From NCBI GenBank assembly GCA_905250115.1, contig CAJNOI010000091.1:62001-126000 (forward strand): 64,000 nt of DNA, written 5' to 3'. The position numbers and the translations under genes were made by a program. The notes beneath the pieces are model-generated. The model was not told the origin of the DNA. It saw nothing but the letters and a program-made list of their open reading frames with translations, and ran no database searches. Shown here piece by piece: positions 34,080-47,098 of this stretch (positions are counted from its first letter, which is position 1; the number at the start of each line of letters is the position of its first letter). The DNA comes from Adineta steineri. Lineage: Eukaryota; Rotifera; Eurotatoria; Adinetida; Adinetidae.

Positions 34080-37000
34080 ATGAATAACAAGATATTAACT
34101 AATAATTTAAATCAGTTGGAACCAACATTTATGTACACTAAGATATTCAAGGATATTCTCCTTGATATGGAATATGATAAACAAGCAATCAAAGAGTTTG
34201 TTGATTATTGTCGAGAACAAAACTGTATGGACTCACAAATTATCGATCGATTTGAGAAAGAATATCATCCTGAATCAGCCATTTGGTGGTATACTTACTC
34301 ATCCAATATCTATGCTATGGTCAATTACGCTCTTCGCTCAATGGAACCCAATATGATTATTAACATGGGCTTTTTTATTCGTGACCTTCATCAACAAATT
34401 CAAGAACTCCACCAACAACAGATTAATGGTTATCATGGTAAACCATTCACAGTTTATCGAGGGCAAGGTCTATCCAAAACAAATTTTGAAGAACTACAAA
34501 AAACAAAAGGTGGACTAATGTCTTTCAATAACTTTTTATCCACTAGCAAAGAAAGAGACATATCCCTCAGAGATGCCACTAGTACACTAGAAAATGCAGA
34601 TATGGTGGGTATTCTTTTGAAGATGTCTATTGATCCACGTCTTAAATTAGTACCATTCGTCTCGACTAAAGAGTCCGCCTATTTTTCGGAACACGATGAC
34701 ATTCTTTTTTCAATGCATACGGTTTTTCGAGTGGGTGAGATTCAACAAATGGACAATAATAATCAACTTTATGAAGTTGAACTTGAATTAATATCGGATG
34801 ATGACGAGCAACTCCGAATACTTACGACTCGAATAAGAGAAGAAACTAGTGGCTATACTGGATGGCAACAGTTGAGTAGCTTACTGAGTAAAATGGGTCA
34901 ATTTAATAAAGCTGAACAACTTTGCAAAGTATTATTAGAGCAGACATCTAGCTCAAGTGGAAAAACGATTTACTACAACCAACTTGGTCTTATCAGTTGG
35001 AATCAAGGTAATTATGAAAAGGCTATTTGGTATTACGAACAAGGACTTGAAATTTGGCAAAGAACGCCTGCTTCCAATCATACTGATTTAGCTGCTTCTT
35101 ACAACAACATCAGCGCGGCCTACAACAATCTGACTCAGTACCCAAAAGCACTTTCATTCTATGAAAAAGCACTCGAAATACAACAAAAAACTCTTTCTTC
35201 AATTCATCCTGACATGGCTGCTACGTACAACAATATCGGCGGAGTGTATCACAAGATGGGAGAGTACTCAAAAGCACTCTTATTCTATAAAAAAGCACTC
35301 GAAATTCAACAAAATATTTTCCCTGCTAATCATCCGGATTTAGCTGCTTCGTACAACAATATCGGTGGAGTGTATCATAATATTGGAGAGTACTCAAAAG
35401 CACTTTTGTTTCATGAAAAGGCACTCGAAAATCGACAACTAATTCTCCCTGTCAATCATCCTGATTTAGCTACTTCTTACAACAATATCGGTGCAGTGTA
35501 TCACAAAATGGGAGAATATCCAAGAGCACTTTCGTTTTATGGAGAAGCACTCACAATTCGACAAGAAACTCTTTCTTCAAATCATCCTGATTTGGCTGCA
35601 TCTTATAACAACATCGGTGGAGTGTATCACAAAATGGGACAGTACGCAAAAACACTTTCATTCTTTGAAAAAGCGCTCGAAATTCAACAAAAAACTCTTC
35701 CTTCACATCATGCTGATATAGCTATTTCCTACAACAACATCGGTGCGGTGTACAATAACATGGGAGAGTATTCGAATACACTTTTGTATTATGAAAAAGC
35801 ACTGGAAATTCAACAAAGAACTCTTGCTACAAATCATCCTGATTTAGCTACTTCATATAACAACATCGGTGCAGTGTACAGCAACATGGGAGAGTACTCA
35901 AAAGCACTTTCGTTTCACGAAAAAGCACTTGAAATCCGACAAAAAGTTCTCCCTGCAAATCATCCTCATGTAGCTATTTCCTATAACAACATCGGTGGAG
36001 TGTATCACAAGATTGGAGAGTACTCAAAAGCACTTTCATTCTATGAAAAAGCACTCAAAATTCGGCAAAAGAGTCTTCTTTCAACTCATCCTGAGATGGC
36101 TACCTCCCACCACAATATTGGTGCAGTGTACACCAACATGGGAGAGTACTCAAAAGCACTTTTGTTTCATGAAAAAGCACTCGAAAATCGACAACTAATT
36201 CTCCCTGCCAATCATCCTGATTTAGCTATTTCGTACAACAACATCGGCGGAGTGTACCACAAGATGGGAGTGTACCCAAAAGCACTTTCATCTCATAAAA
36301 AAGCACTCGTAATTCGACAAGAAACTCTTTCTTCAAATCACCCAGACGTAGCTGCTTCCTACAACAACATCGGTGGAGTGTATCATACCATGGGAGAGTA
36401 CCCGAAGGCGCTTTCATTTTATGAAAAGGCACTCGAAATGCAACAAAAGACTCTTCCAGCAAATCATTCCGATTTAGCTGCTTCTTACAACAACATCGGT
36501 GGAGTATATCACAACATGGGAGAGTACTCAAAAGCACTCTCATTCTATGAAAAAGCACTTGAAATTCAACAAAAAATTCTTCCTGCAAATCATCCCGATT
36601 TAGCTACTTCCTACAACAACATCGGTGGAGGGTATCACAACATGGGAGAGTACCCAAAAGCACTTTCATTCTATGAGAAAGCACTGCAAATGCAACATAG
36701 AACTCTTCCTTCAAGTCATCCTGATGTAGCTACTTCCTACAACAATACTGGTGCGGTGTACAGCAACATGGGAGAGTACTCAAAAGCACTTTTGTTTTAT
36801 GAAAAAGCACTCGAAATTCAAGAAAAAACGCTTCCATCAGATCATCCCGATTTGGCTACTTTCTATAACAATATCGGTGTAATGTTCTACAGCATCGAAG
36901 AGTGCTCGAAAGGGCTTTTGTTTTTTGAAAAAGCATTCACAGTTTGGGAAAAATGCCATCCTTCAAATAACATTGACTTCGGGAATTTCTGCAACTATGT

Positions 37001-37166
37001 TGGTGGAGTGTATCACAACATGGGAGAATATTCAAAAGCACTTTCATATTATGAACGTGCTCTGAAAATATGGCGAGTTGTATTATCTCCAACTCATCCT
37101 TATATTAAAAATCTGAAAGAGACGTTTGAACTTGTAAGACAAAGAATTATAAAACGTATTTCGTAA
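34080..37166 (+). CDS. ADP-ribosyltransferase domain fused to 17 TPR repeats
   Basis: Intronless, 1028 aa. Residues 60-240 form an ART (NAD:arginine ADP-ribosyltransferase-like) domain: Arg127 in VYRGQGLS, the Ser-Thr-Ser strand at 154-156 (FLSTSK), and the ExE region, which reads EHDDILFS (204-211), so His205 and Asp207 occupy the ExE positions. A degenerate TPR (261-290) leads into 17 TPRs of 42 residues, consensus SYNNIGGVYHKMGEYSKALSFYEKAL, of the kinesin-light-chain/NPHP3 kind, to about residue 1008. A basic tail ends KRIS. This architecture is common in bdelloids. The TPRs should bind peptides or partner proteins; whether the ART is active is doubtful. It is cytosolic as far as can be seen (no signal peptide or membrane segment). 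Confidence 0.92.
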   Translation: MNNKILTNNLNQLEPTFMYTKIFKDILLDMEYDKQAIKEFVDYCREQNCMDSQIIDRFEKEYHPESAIWWYTYSSNIYAMVNYALRSMEPNMIINMGFFIRDLHQQIQELHQQQINGYHGKPFTVYRGQGLSKTNFEELQKTKGGLMSFNNFLSTSKERDISLRDATSTLENADMVGILLKMSIDPRLKLVPFVSTKESAYFSEHDDILFSMHTVFRVGEIQQMDNNNQLYEVELELISDDDEQLRILTTRIREETSGYTGWQQLSSLLSKMGQFNKAEQLCKVLLEQTSSSSGKTIYYNQLGLISWNQGNYEKAIWYYEQGLEIWQRTPASNHTDLAASYNNISAAYNNLTQYPKALSFYEKALEIQQKTLSSIHPDMAATYNNIGGVYHKMGEYSKALLFYKKALEIQQNIFPANHPDLAASYNNIGGVYHNIGEYSKALLFHEKALENRQLILPVNHPDLATSYNNIGAVYHKMGEYPRALSFYGEALTIRQETLSSNHPDLAASYNNIGGVYHKMGQYAKTLSFFEKALEIQQKTLPSHHADIAISYNNIGAVYNNMGEYSNTLLYYEKALEIQQRTLATNHPDLATSYNNIGAVYSNMGEYSKALSFHEKALEIRQKVLPANHPHVAISYNNIGGVYHKIGEYSKALSFYEKALKIRQKSLLSTHPEMATSHHNIGAVYTNMGEYSKALLFHEKALENRQLILPANHPDLAISYNNIGGVYHKMGVYPKALSSHKKALVIRQETLSSNHPDVAASYNNIGGVYHTMGEYPKALSFYEKALEMQQKTLPANHSDLAASYNNIGGVYHNMGEYSKALSFYEKALEIQQKILPANHPDLATSYNNIGGGYHNMGEYPKALSFYEKALQMQHRTLPSSHPDVATSYNNTGAVYSNMGEYSKALLFYEKALEIQEKTLPSDHPDLATFYNNIGVMFYSIEECSKGLLFFEKAFTVWEKCHPSNNIDFGNFCNYVGGVYHNMGEYSKALSYYERALKIWRVVLSPTHPYIKNLKETFELVRQRIIKRIS

Positions 37167-38277
37167 ATAAAAGAATGCTTCGTTCATTTATTTCATTTAA
37201 TTTTTTCTTCTGTTGCCAGGTGTGCATAGAAAGAATGACTCTATTTATAATCAAAGTATAACAATTAACTAAACCATTTCATAAGGTAATGCATATCGAT
37301 ATGAATAAATTTTACGAGATGTTTATGTTTTTATTCTCTAAGAGAGTATTTTTCTCATTAAGAAAAATATTAAATATTATAATAGTTGTAGAATAAACCA
37401 ATCTGAGAAAAACAGAAAAAACGAAATATGAGCTCCGCTGATATCGAATGAGACCTTGTACGGGGAAGAAAAAACTGAAATGTGTAGTATATGAATGTGT
37501 AGTCAACACATGATCTATTTCAGTGAATCAACCAGCATTCACCGCTAACTATAAGTGAATGAAAATGTAACTAATTATATCATACTCAACTACATTCATT
37601 AACTTCTCAAAAAGATCAGACATAAATGAACCGTCAAGATCAACAATAACCAACGAATAAGCATTATTATTAGAGTGAAAAAATATAGAACTTATAAATT
37701 AATCTTTTATTTTAATATGATAAAAGTATGAAAATACCAAATACGATTTTTCGATGGTCAGTTTTGTCTATTATTTGCACGTACATTTCTTGGAGAAAAT
37801 ACTAAATGCTAGCTGCCACCGTCCTCAGCAGTCTATTTCAAAATTTTGTCTTTCAAAAATTAATAATCATTCTAAATGCTAGTACGAGTAAATATAAGGA
37901 TTTGAAATCGTAGATCCTTTTTTCAAATAATTAATTTACAAACAAACGAAAAAAAAGATATATTTTTGTCTAGAACTCCTTAGATCATCTACAAAACACT
38001 TGTAGCAAGTTATTCTACTCTAGCTATTACTATCAACCATATTTATATGTAATTCACGAAGAATACTAATACAAATTATAATATTTTTTTTGTTTTAATA
38101 GAATTTTATACAAGCAGAACTTTAATAATGATGATAAATATAGAAAAAGAGAATGAAAAAGTAATATAGGACATCTTTAAAAGATAAAATAGATTATGTA
38201 ATAATAACAATGTCTTATGATTTCCAAAACATATTTATAGTTTTCTAGTGGATCAGATCGTCTCGCGAGTTTATCAA

Positions 38278-38308
<31 letters not shown>

Positions 38309-38348
38309 AACGAATGCAAAAAGAGAAAAGTTCAGATCTTTTATATAT
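37167..38348. other. Convergent intergenic region
   Basis: 3' flanks of two convergent genes, AT-rich, with a (GAA)n microsatellite at about 38279-38312. No gene seen. Confidence 0.5.
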
Positions 38349-39630
<1,282 letters not shown>

Positions 39631-40244
39631 TGCGTTTTATTTTATAAATATATAAATCTAAAATAAAATCAATATTATCAAGGTGTGTCTTATCTTTTAT
39701 AATATCACAGCGTGTATACAGAAATTTTTTTTTTACTAAATTTAACGAATATCTATTTTTATTTATTATAATTTGAAGGTCATTTTTATTTTCATAACAA
39801 TAATCATTTAATAATGAATTAGTCAAACTTTGTTTATTTTTTTCGATAAAATATTCACTAATATGAATGACGTGGTTTTATTGCGTATGACAATGATTGT
39901 TTTTGCCTATATCAAACGATATATCGATAGAAAATATTTTGTCATTTATTCCAATTTGATCAACGTGAGTGATAAGAAGCAATCAAAAAACAAATATACA
40001 TATATTTATATTAAAATATGAAGCAAAAAACGAAAGGTGTTATGCATATTCCTATATCATTCTTCGGTCGACTTTTTTTTAATACAATAAAAAAAAACAA
40101 ATATGAATATTTTTCTTTCCTTGATAATGATTATCATTACAAAAAAAGGTGATGTGGGCGGATGGGACAAATATAAAAAAATAACGTAGATTCTCTTATA
40201 AATAAATTACGTTTTCCTTCCCACCTTGTACAAAGCATCAACTT
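39631..40244. other. Divergent intergenic region
   Basis: Promoter space between cathepsin B (minus) and the LIM gene (plus). AT-rich, no gene seen. Confidence 0.45.
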
Positions 40245-41635
40245 ATGGCTAATCCAAAAATAATGAATGGAACTGTCAAGTCAATGAACAATCCATGGCC
40301 AAAAAGTTGAGTATAATATAATTCAGAAAGAAAGAATCTATTAATCACGAACGGTCAATATACACTGTTCTATGTTTGCTCTCCTTTTTTTTTACATATT
40401 AAATGAAGATGTAAAATATTCTTCTCGACCTTCTTTCTTCTATATAACTACATAAATTTTAGTTCCTTCTCTTATACGTAATATATAATCAGTTCCGAAT
40501 ATACTTATTAAAGTACAGTTGACCTTATGTCCTATTTTATTCTTTCATATTTGAACACAAGTTTTTTTTTAAATCGAATATTTTAGAAACAAGTATGGAA
40601 ATATTAATCGAAAATACAGTTTGGGCAAATACAAGATGTTTTGCTTGTGGAGCACTTGTTTATGATGTTGAAAAGAAAAAAACAGCGAATCATGTAATTT
40701 AATTTACAATAAAATTAAAAAAAATGTTTAAGATTTTATTTAGATTTATCATAATCGATGTTTTTGTTGTCGAATATGTAAACGAAATTTAACTGCAGCG
40801 ACTCTCAATGAAGAAGGAGATGATATTTATTGTACAAGTTCGTTCAAAAAGAGAAGAATATCTATTGAAAATAATATTTCTTTTATTTATCTAAACTAGA
40901 TTGTTATCGAAAAAAACAACGAGGCGATTGTAATAGTATAGAATTTCAACGTGCAGCAAGTGAACGAGCAACTTATGTTTATAATGAACGACATCCTGAT
41001 CAACCATCACCAACGCCTAATCCTCAACCACCAGTTCGACGTGATTTTTTAAGAAATCCCTCATGGACATTACGTCAATTAGAACGACAATTTCTTTCTC
41101 AACAACCTACAACTACTACTACTATAGAGGTTAACTAAATCTTAATTAATTAACTTATTTTTTGTCTTTTTTTTTCTAGAAAGCAAAAGAAGATTATATC
41201 AAAATCAGTTCACTTTCTCATCCTATGATGACTATTAAAACAAATTTCTCAAATCCAATTAAGTTCACTAAATTTCCACGTCAACCATTAACAATAAAAA
41301 ATGAACCATCACCATCGCCATCATTACATTTTTCGCCTGCCTTTTCACCTTTTCCAAATAATCGTACGGAATCAGGATCTACAACACCTAATCATCTACA
41401 AACTTCACCAAAAAGTGCTACATTTATTAATCTTAGATCTCGATTACATCGAAGTAGTACTGATTTAACTAAAGCTTTATCACCTATACCTGAACGAAAT
41501 TCAACTAGTATAAACAGCATCGATTCGAAAGAAAATAAAAAAACAAACGGTGTTAGATTTCAATTTCCAGATGTTGTTAGAAATATAACGAATCGCCGAA
41601 GTTTTAGTGCTACAGATCGACGCAAAATAAAATAA
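40245..41635 (+). CDS. Single-LIM-domain protein with disordered tail
   Basis: Five exons, 40245-40305, 40587-40693, 40744-40837, 40900-41129 and 41180-41635, join in frame to 315 aa. After a short leader (MANPKIMNGTVK) comes one LIM domain: CFAC, then H-x3-RCFCC-RIC and IYCTNCY, i.e. two zinc-binding knuckles split by the second intron. The rest is disordered and basic, with proline-rich blocks (PSPTPNPQPP, EPSPSPSLHF) and Ser-Pro sites. The LIM resembles CRP/LIMD2-type modules; the role is probably cytoskeletal or adaptor. The first coding exon was chosen because its 61 nt join exactly in phase to the LIM exon. Confidence 0.8.
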
Positions 41636-42267
41636 ACTTATCATTAAAAACAAAAATAAACAATAAATAATATATTTAGATTTTACATATATACTGTACT
41701 TTTTCTTTTACGTAACTAATACTAAACCAGTAAAATTCAAATACGACAAAAAACAAATAATTAATCATTATATATCTCGTGATGTGATGAGAAAGAGAGA
41801 GAGGGGCAGGTATTCAATCACAACAGTACAATATGTACTCATTCTTTGAACTGACAGTATGCGATTGGTAGAATGATATTGTACGTTTTTTTTTATTCTT
41901 TTGATTTAAATTTATTTCGATAATAATTATTTATTTATTTGGAATGATTATTAACGCTAATTGAATTATAGAATGGATTATTTAGCAATTGTCTAATGCT
42001 GACATCTGGTAGTAATAAAAAAATCGAATACCGAAAAATGATATAATAGTTGTCTATCACTGACATCTATTCAACCTCACTAGAAATGCTAGATAAATGA
42101 AGTTCAATCAAAAAGATTTGATTGGAACATGTAAAGGTCTACTGATAGTACTACTACTATCGATATGTACGAGTACGATATATTTATATTTCTTTATTTA
42201 TTAACCACGAAAATTTGAATTATTTTTAAAAACTAATTTTTTCTAGATATTTATCATCTATATCATT
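41636..42267. other. Intergenic region before BRX1
   Basis: AT-rich. A TTTTTTCTAG acceptor-like signal ends at 42246, 21 nt before the BRX1 ATG. Confidence 0.4.
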
Positions 42268-43364
42268 ATGCCTAAAGCAAACAAACGTAAATCGGAAAAA
42301 TCAGGTCCTCAACCACGACAAAAAAAAATAAAAAAATCAACTCGACAAGCACAACTCGAGGAAGATAATAAGGATGAATCTATGCATGTTCATCGATTAG
42401 GTCCATCACCTCAATCGTCATCATCTTTAGTTCAACGTTTACCATCAACACGTCAATCCGATACAATTACACCCATGAAATCAACATGGATTAATAAACA
42501 ACGTGTTCTGATATTTTCATCTCGTGGTATATCATATTTAGCACGTCATGTTATGAAAAATTTACGTTCATTAATGGCACATTCAAAAAGTGAACCTAAA
42601 GCAGAAATACGTAAAAATTTTTCGATGTTAAATGAAATAGCTGAATTACGTAATTGTAATAAAATCTTATTTTTTGATATGAAAAAAAAACGTGATCTTT
42701 ATTTATGGATGGCATCGGTACCTGATGGACCAACAGTTAAATTTCTTGTTGAAAATTTACATACAATGGAAGCATTAAAATTAACTGGTAATTGTTTACG
42801 TGGTTCACGTCCATTATTATCATTTGATAAAAAATTTGATGATGAACCACATTGGAAATTAATTAAAGAATTATTTACACAAATATTTGGTACACCGAAA
42901 TCACATCCAAAATCTCAACCATTTATTGATCATGTTTTAACATTTACAATCATTGATAATAAAGTTTGGTTAAGAAATTATCAAATTGTTGAAGAAAATG
43001 GTTCATTAGCTGAAATTGGTCCAAGGTAATTCGAAATACTTTTCTTTTGTTTCATTTTTAAATTTTTTCTTTTTTTAGATTTGTTCTCAATTTACATTGT
43101 ATTTTTGAAAAAAGTTTCTCTGGTATGTTGATTTATGAAAATCCATTATATGTTGCACCGAATTTAAAACGTCATATGGCTAAAGCAGAAGCTTCACAAA
43201 AATATCAACAACGTGTTTATCAAAAATTATCATACGAACAAAAGAAACCAAAAGAAAGTTTTCCATATGATAAAACAGATGAAATATTTCAAACACCAGC
43301 ACCACCAGCCGATAATGAGGATGATGATGATGATGATGATGATTCGGATTCGGATTCAGAATAA
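42268..43364 (+). CDS. BRIX1: Ribosome biogenesis protein BRX1 homologue
   Basis: Two exons, 42268-43025 and 43079-43364, give 347 aa, the usual family length. A basic nuclear-type N-terminus is followed by the Brix domain: QRVLIFSSRGISYLARHVM, DLRSLM-like NLRSLMAHSKSE, NCNKILFFDMKKK-RDLYLWMA, GPTVKFLVENLHTM, LTGNCLRGSRPLLSFD, VWLRNYQI and GPRFVLN. It ends in a C-terminal Lys/Gln-rich helix and an Asp-rich acidic tail. BRX1 acts in the nucleolus in 60S pre-ribosome assembly with EBP2, RPF1 and others. Its stop lies 94 bp before the ETF-beta start on the same strand. Confidence 0.97.
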
Positions 43365-43458
43365 AGTTTTTTGTTTTGTTGTTAAAACATATTAATTCCT
43401 ATTAGAAGAATTTGAAAAAAAAACAATTGTTAAGTGTGTTTTTCTCTTTGTTTTTCAG

Positions 43459-44862
43459 ATGGCAATACGTATTTTAGTCGGTGTTAAACGAGCTATTGAT
43501 TATGCTGTTAAAGTACAAGTTAAAACCGATAAAAGTGGAGTTGTTACTGAAGGTGTTAAACATTCAATGAATCCATTTGATGAAATTGCAGTTGAAGAAG
43601 CAATTCGTTTGAAAGAAAAAAAAGTTGCACAAGAAGTTATTGCATTATCATGTGGACCTGCTCAATGTCAAGTATAAAATCTATGAAATAATTTTCATAT
43701 ATATATAAAATTTGTTCTTGTTTTCAAAGGAAACACTTCGAACAGCATTAGCATTAGGTGCTGATCGAGCTATACATGTTGAAGTAACTGGCAAAGATTA
43801 TGAAATGTTACAACCATTAGCTATTTCAAAATTAATTGCAGCTGTTGCCAAGAAGGAAAATGTTGATCTAGTTCTTCTAGGAAAATTGGTTAGTTGTATA
43901 ATTCTTTATGTGAGACAGAATCGAACGAAAACAATGATAAACTATATAATTTATTAGATGAGATAAAAATTATCTAAAAGAAAAGTAAATATTTCATGAC
44001 ATATTAATTGATAATATAGATCCTATATATATATGCTTTTGCTCAACTAAAATAACGTTAATTCATTTTGAATGGTCATTGAATTCAGTAATTATAACTA
44101 TGATAAGTTGTGTTCGTTGATCCGATCTATTCACTTTGACAATTTCTTTTTTCGATGTAGATAATCAATATTAAGATAAAGGAAGACATATTTATTTTTT
44201 GCAATGTAACAAAATACTTGGAATAATTCCACGGATTACAGTGTTACTTAATAAATCATTTCTATATCAATATTTACCATTATTTTCGAATAAATTTCTT
44301 TAACGATTATACTTGTACAGAGCAGTTAACTTTTATATCAATATTTTCTTTTTTAAATTATTCAGGCAATCGATGATGATTCCAATCAAACAGGTCAAAT
44401 GGTTGCTGGTCTTCTTTCTTGGCCACAAGTAAATTAGAATAATAATAAAAAATGAAAATATAGATTTCTTTGTTTCTAGGCTGTATTTGCTTCCAAAGTT
44501 GATATTAAGGATAAAACAGCTGAAGTAATGCGTGAAATTGATGGTGGTTCGGAAACACTTCGTGTAAAATTACCTGCTGTGATTACTTCTGATCTTCGTC
44601 TTAATCAACCTCGTTTCGCTAATCTTCCATCAATACAAGTAATATTTTATTGTTTTGTTTTGTTTTCTAATTAATAATATTATTTCTATAGAAAGCAAAG
44701 AAAAAACCAATGGCAAAAATGTCACCAAAAGATTTAGGTGTTGATATAAAACCACATCAAGAATATCTTTCATATGAAGAACCACCTAAACGACAAGGTG
44801 GTGGTCGAGTAGCAAGTGTCGATGAACTTATTAGTAAACTTAAAGAAAAAGGACTTATTTAA
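43459..44862 (+). CDS. ETFB: Electron transfer flavoprotein beta subunit
   Basis: Five exons, 43459-43671, 43730-43888, 44366-44428, 44480-44638 and 44692-44862, join in frame to 254 aa, as in animals (about 255). It starts [19 protein letters not shown]. The middle has [19 protein letters not shown] and [17 protein letters not shown], then [20 protein letters not shown] (the AMP/FAD-side loop). It ends in the C-terminal [14 protein letters not shown]. The protein pairs with ETF-alpha in the mitochondrial matrix and passes electrons from acyl-CoA dehydrogenases to ETF-QO. The ATG directly follows a polypyrimidine-CAG acceptor (TTTTTCAG|ATG), consistent with trans-splicing. Confidence 0.97.
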
Positions 44863-45020
44863 AATAAACTTTCTATCCCTCTCTTCTTCTTTTTTTTAAT
44901 TATTATTTCATTAAATATCTTCCGGTCTCAAGTTCACTTTTACATAGAAAGAAAATTTCTTAGTTATGATTCAAAAACTTTCTCTTTTGTAGATCTGTTT
45001 ATTTTTATCTCATTCACAGA

Positions 45021-46059
<1,039 letters not shown>

Positions 46060-46529
46060 TTCAAAATAATAATAATAATCTTTCTATTTCCTTTTTTGTA
46101 ATTTATATTTTCTTTTATTGTTACAAAAATAAAACACAAAAAGTAAACTTTCTACAATGCCTTGTTTTCTATCATTCATTTCTTTCTTAGCTTATTTGTT
46201 GTTTTGTCCTAGACATAGTAAAACAAAAACAAACTATCTTACTTTTTCATGCTTTATATATTGTTATATTATTATTTGTTATATATAAATTTTATGTGTG
46301 TTGATCTGCTTTCTTTTCTTTTCTTTTTTTAAATTAAAATATTTACAGAAAAATGCACTGAATATCATTTGTAATTTGACAAGTATCGAACCATAATCGA
46401 ACTATTAAATTTTAATATCACACATGTTGTTATTCTCATTATTTATGGATTAGTATATTGTTTTATTAGTAAAATTCGGAATTAGTTTTTGTCTTCATTT
46501 CGTTTTTTTCTCAATTGTACGAGTTGAAT
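46060..46529. other. Intergenic region after Rab6
   Basis: AT-rich 3' flank of Rab6, with AATAAAA near 46126. No gene seen. Confidence 0.4.
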
Positions 46530-46958
46530 ATGTCATCGATTTTTACATATCTTGCAATTATTCTCAGTGCTCTTGTTCTAGGTAAATGCATATGTTGTTA
46601 TAAATATATAAGCATAATTCTTGTTTTTTCCTTCTTCTCTGGTTTTAAAGGAGTATCTTGTGCTAATCAAGGGTCTGTGCAAGTATGCAATCGAGGTGCT
46701 TATGTCGCTAAATGTGGCCTCAATACACGAACTGCTGATGGACGTACACGTTCTTATGAAACTGGAAAATTTCCAGTAGCACAATGTTCTACACTTGAAC
46801 TTCCATTTGAAGCTGTTTCGGGTCATATATGGTGTGATAATTATGTGTTTATTGGGGTAACAAAACGCGTTTTTCAAGAAGATTTTGACACTCCATCTGT
46901 TCGTTGTTATGATATTGGTGGAACAACATTTCATCCATCAATGTCTCGTACATGTTAA
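46530..46958 (+). CDS. Small secreted protein, possible cytolysin-type beta-sandwich fold
   Basis: Two exons, 46530-46581 and 46651-46958, give about 119 aa. The first exon is almost exactly the signal peptide (MSSIFTYLAIILSALVLG). The mature part has an Asn-Arg-Gly-Ala-Tyr-Val-Ala start, a central segment with regular Cys (KCGLN, QCSTLELP, IWCDN) and an end with CYDIGGTTFHPS. That CY-x-I-x-GTT ending and NRGAYVA start recall the stand-alone thiol-activated-cytolysin beta-sandwich family found in some invertebrates. I give this only as a resemblance. It has no pore-forming region, so a binding or defence role is more likely than lysis. Confidence 0.65.
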   Translation: MSSIFTYLAIILSALVLGKCICCYKYISIILVFSFFSGFKGVSCANQGSVQVCNRGAYVAKCGLNTRTADGRTRSYETGKFPVAQCSTLELPFEAVSGHIWCDNYVFIGVTKRVFQEDFDTPSVRCYDIGGTTFHPSMSRTC

Positions 46959-47098
46959 TTAACATGAAGTTAAAACAAAAACAAAAAAAAGTATTGCATA
47001 GAGCTGTTTTGTTTTTCTTCTATATACGGTCTTTTTTTTTTAATAATAAAAAAAATAAATGGACGGAGACAAAATAAACAGACATACAATAAATAAAA

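Noticed and set aside
36226..36588. 120-codon minus-strand ORF with repeats
   Set aside because: It is the antisense shadow of the TPR array.
38279..38312. Leu-rich run in a minus-strand ORF
   Set aside because: It is the (GAA)n microsatellite in the 3' flank of cathepsin B read as protein.
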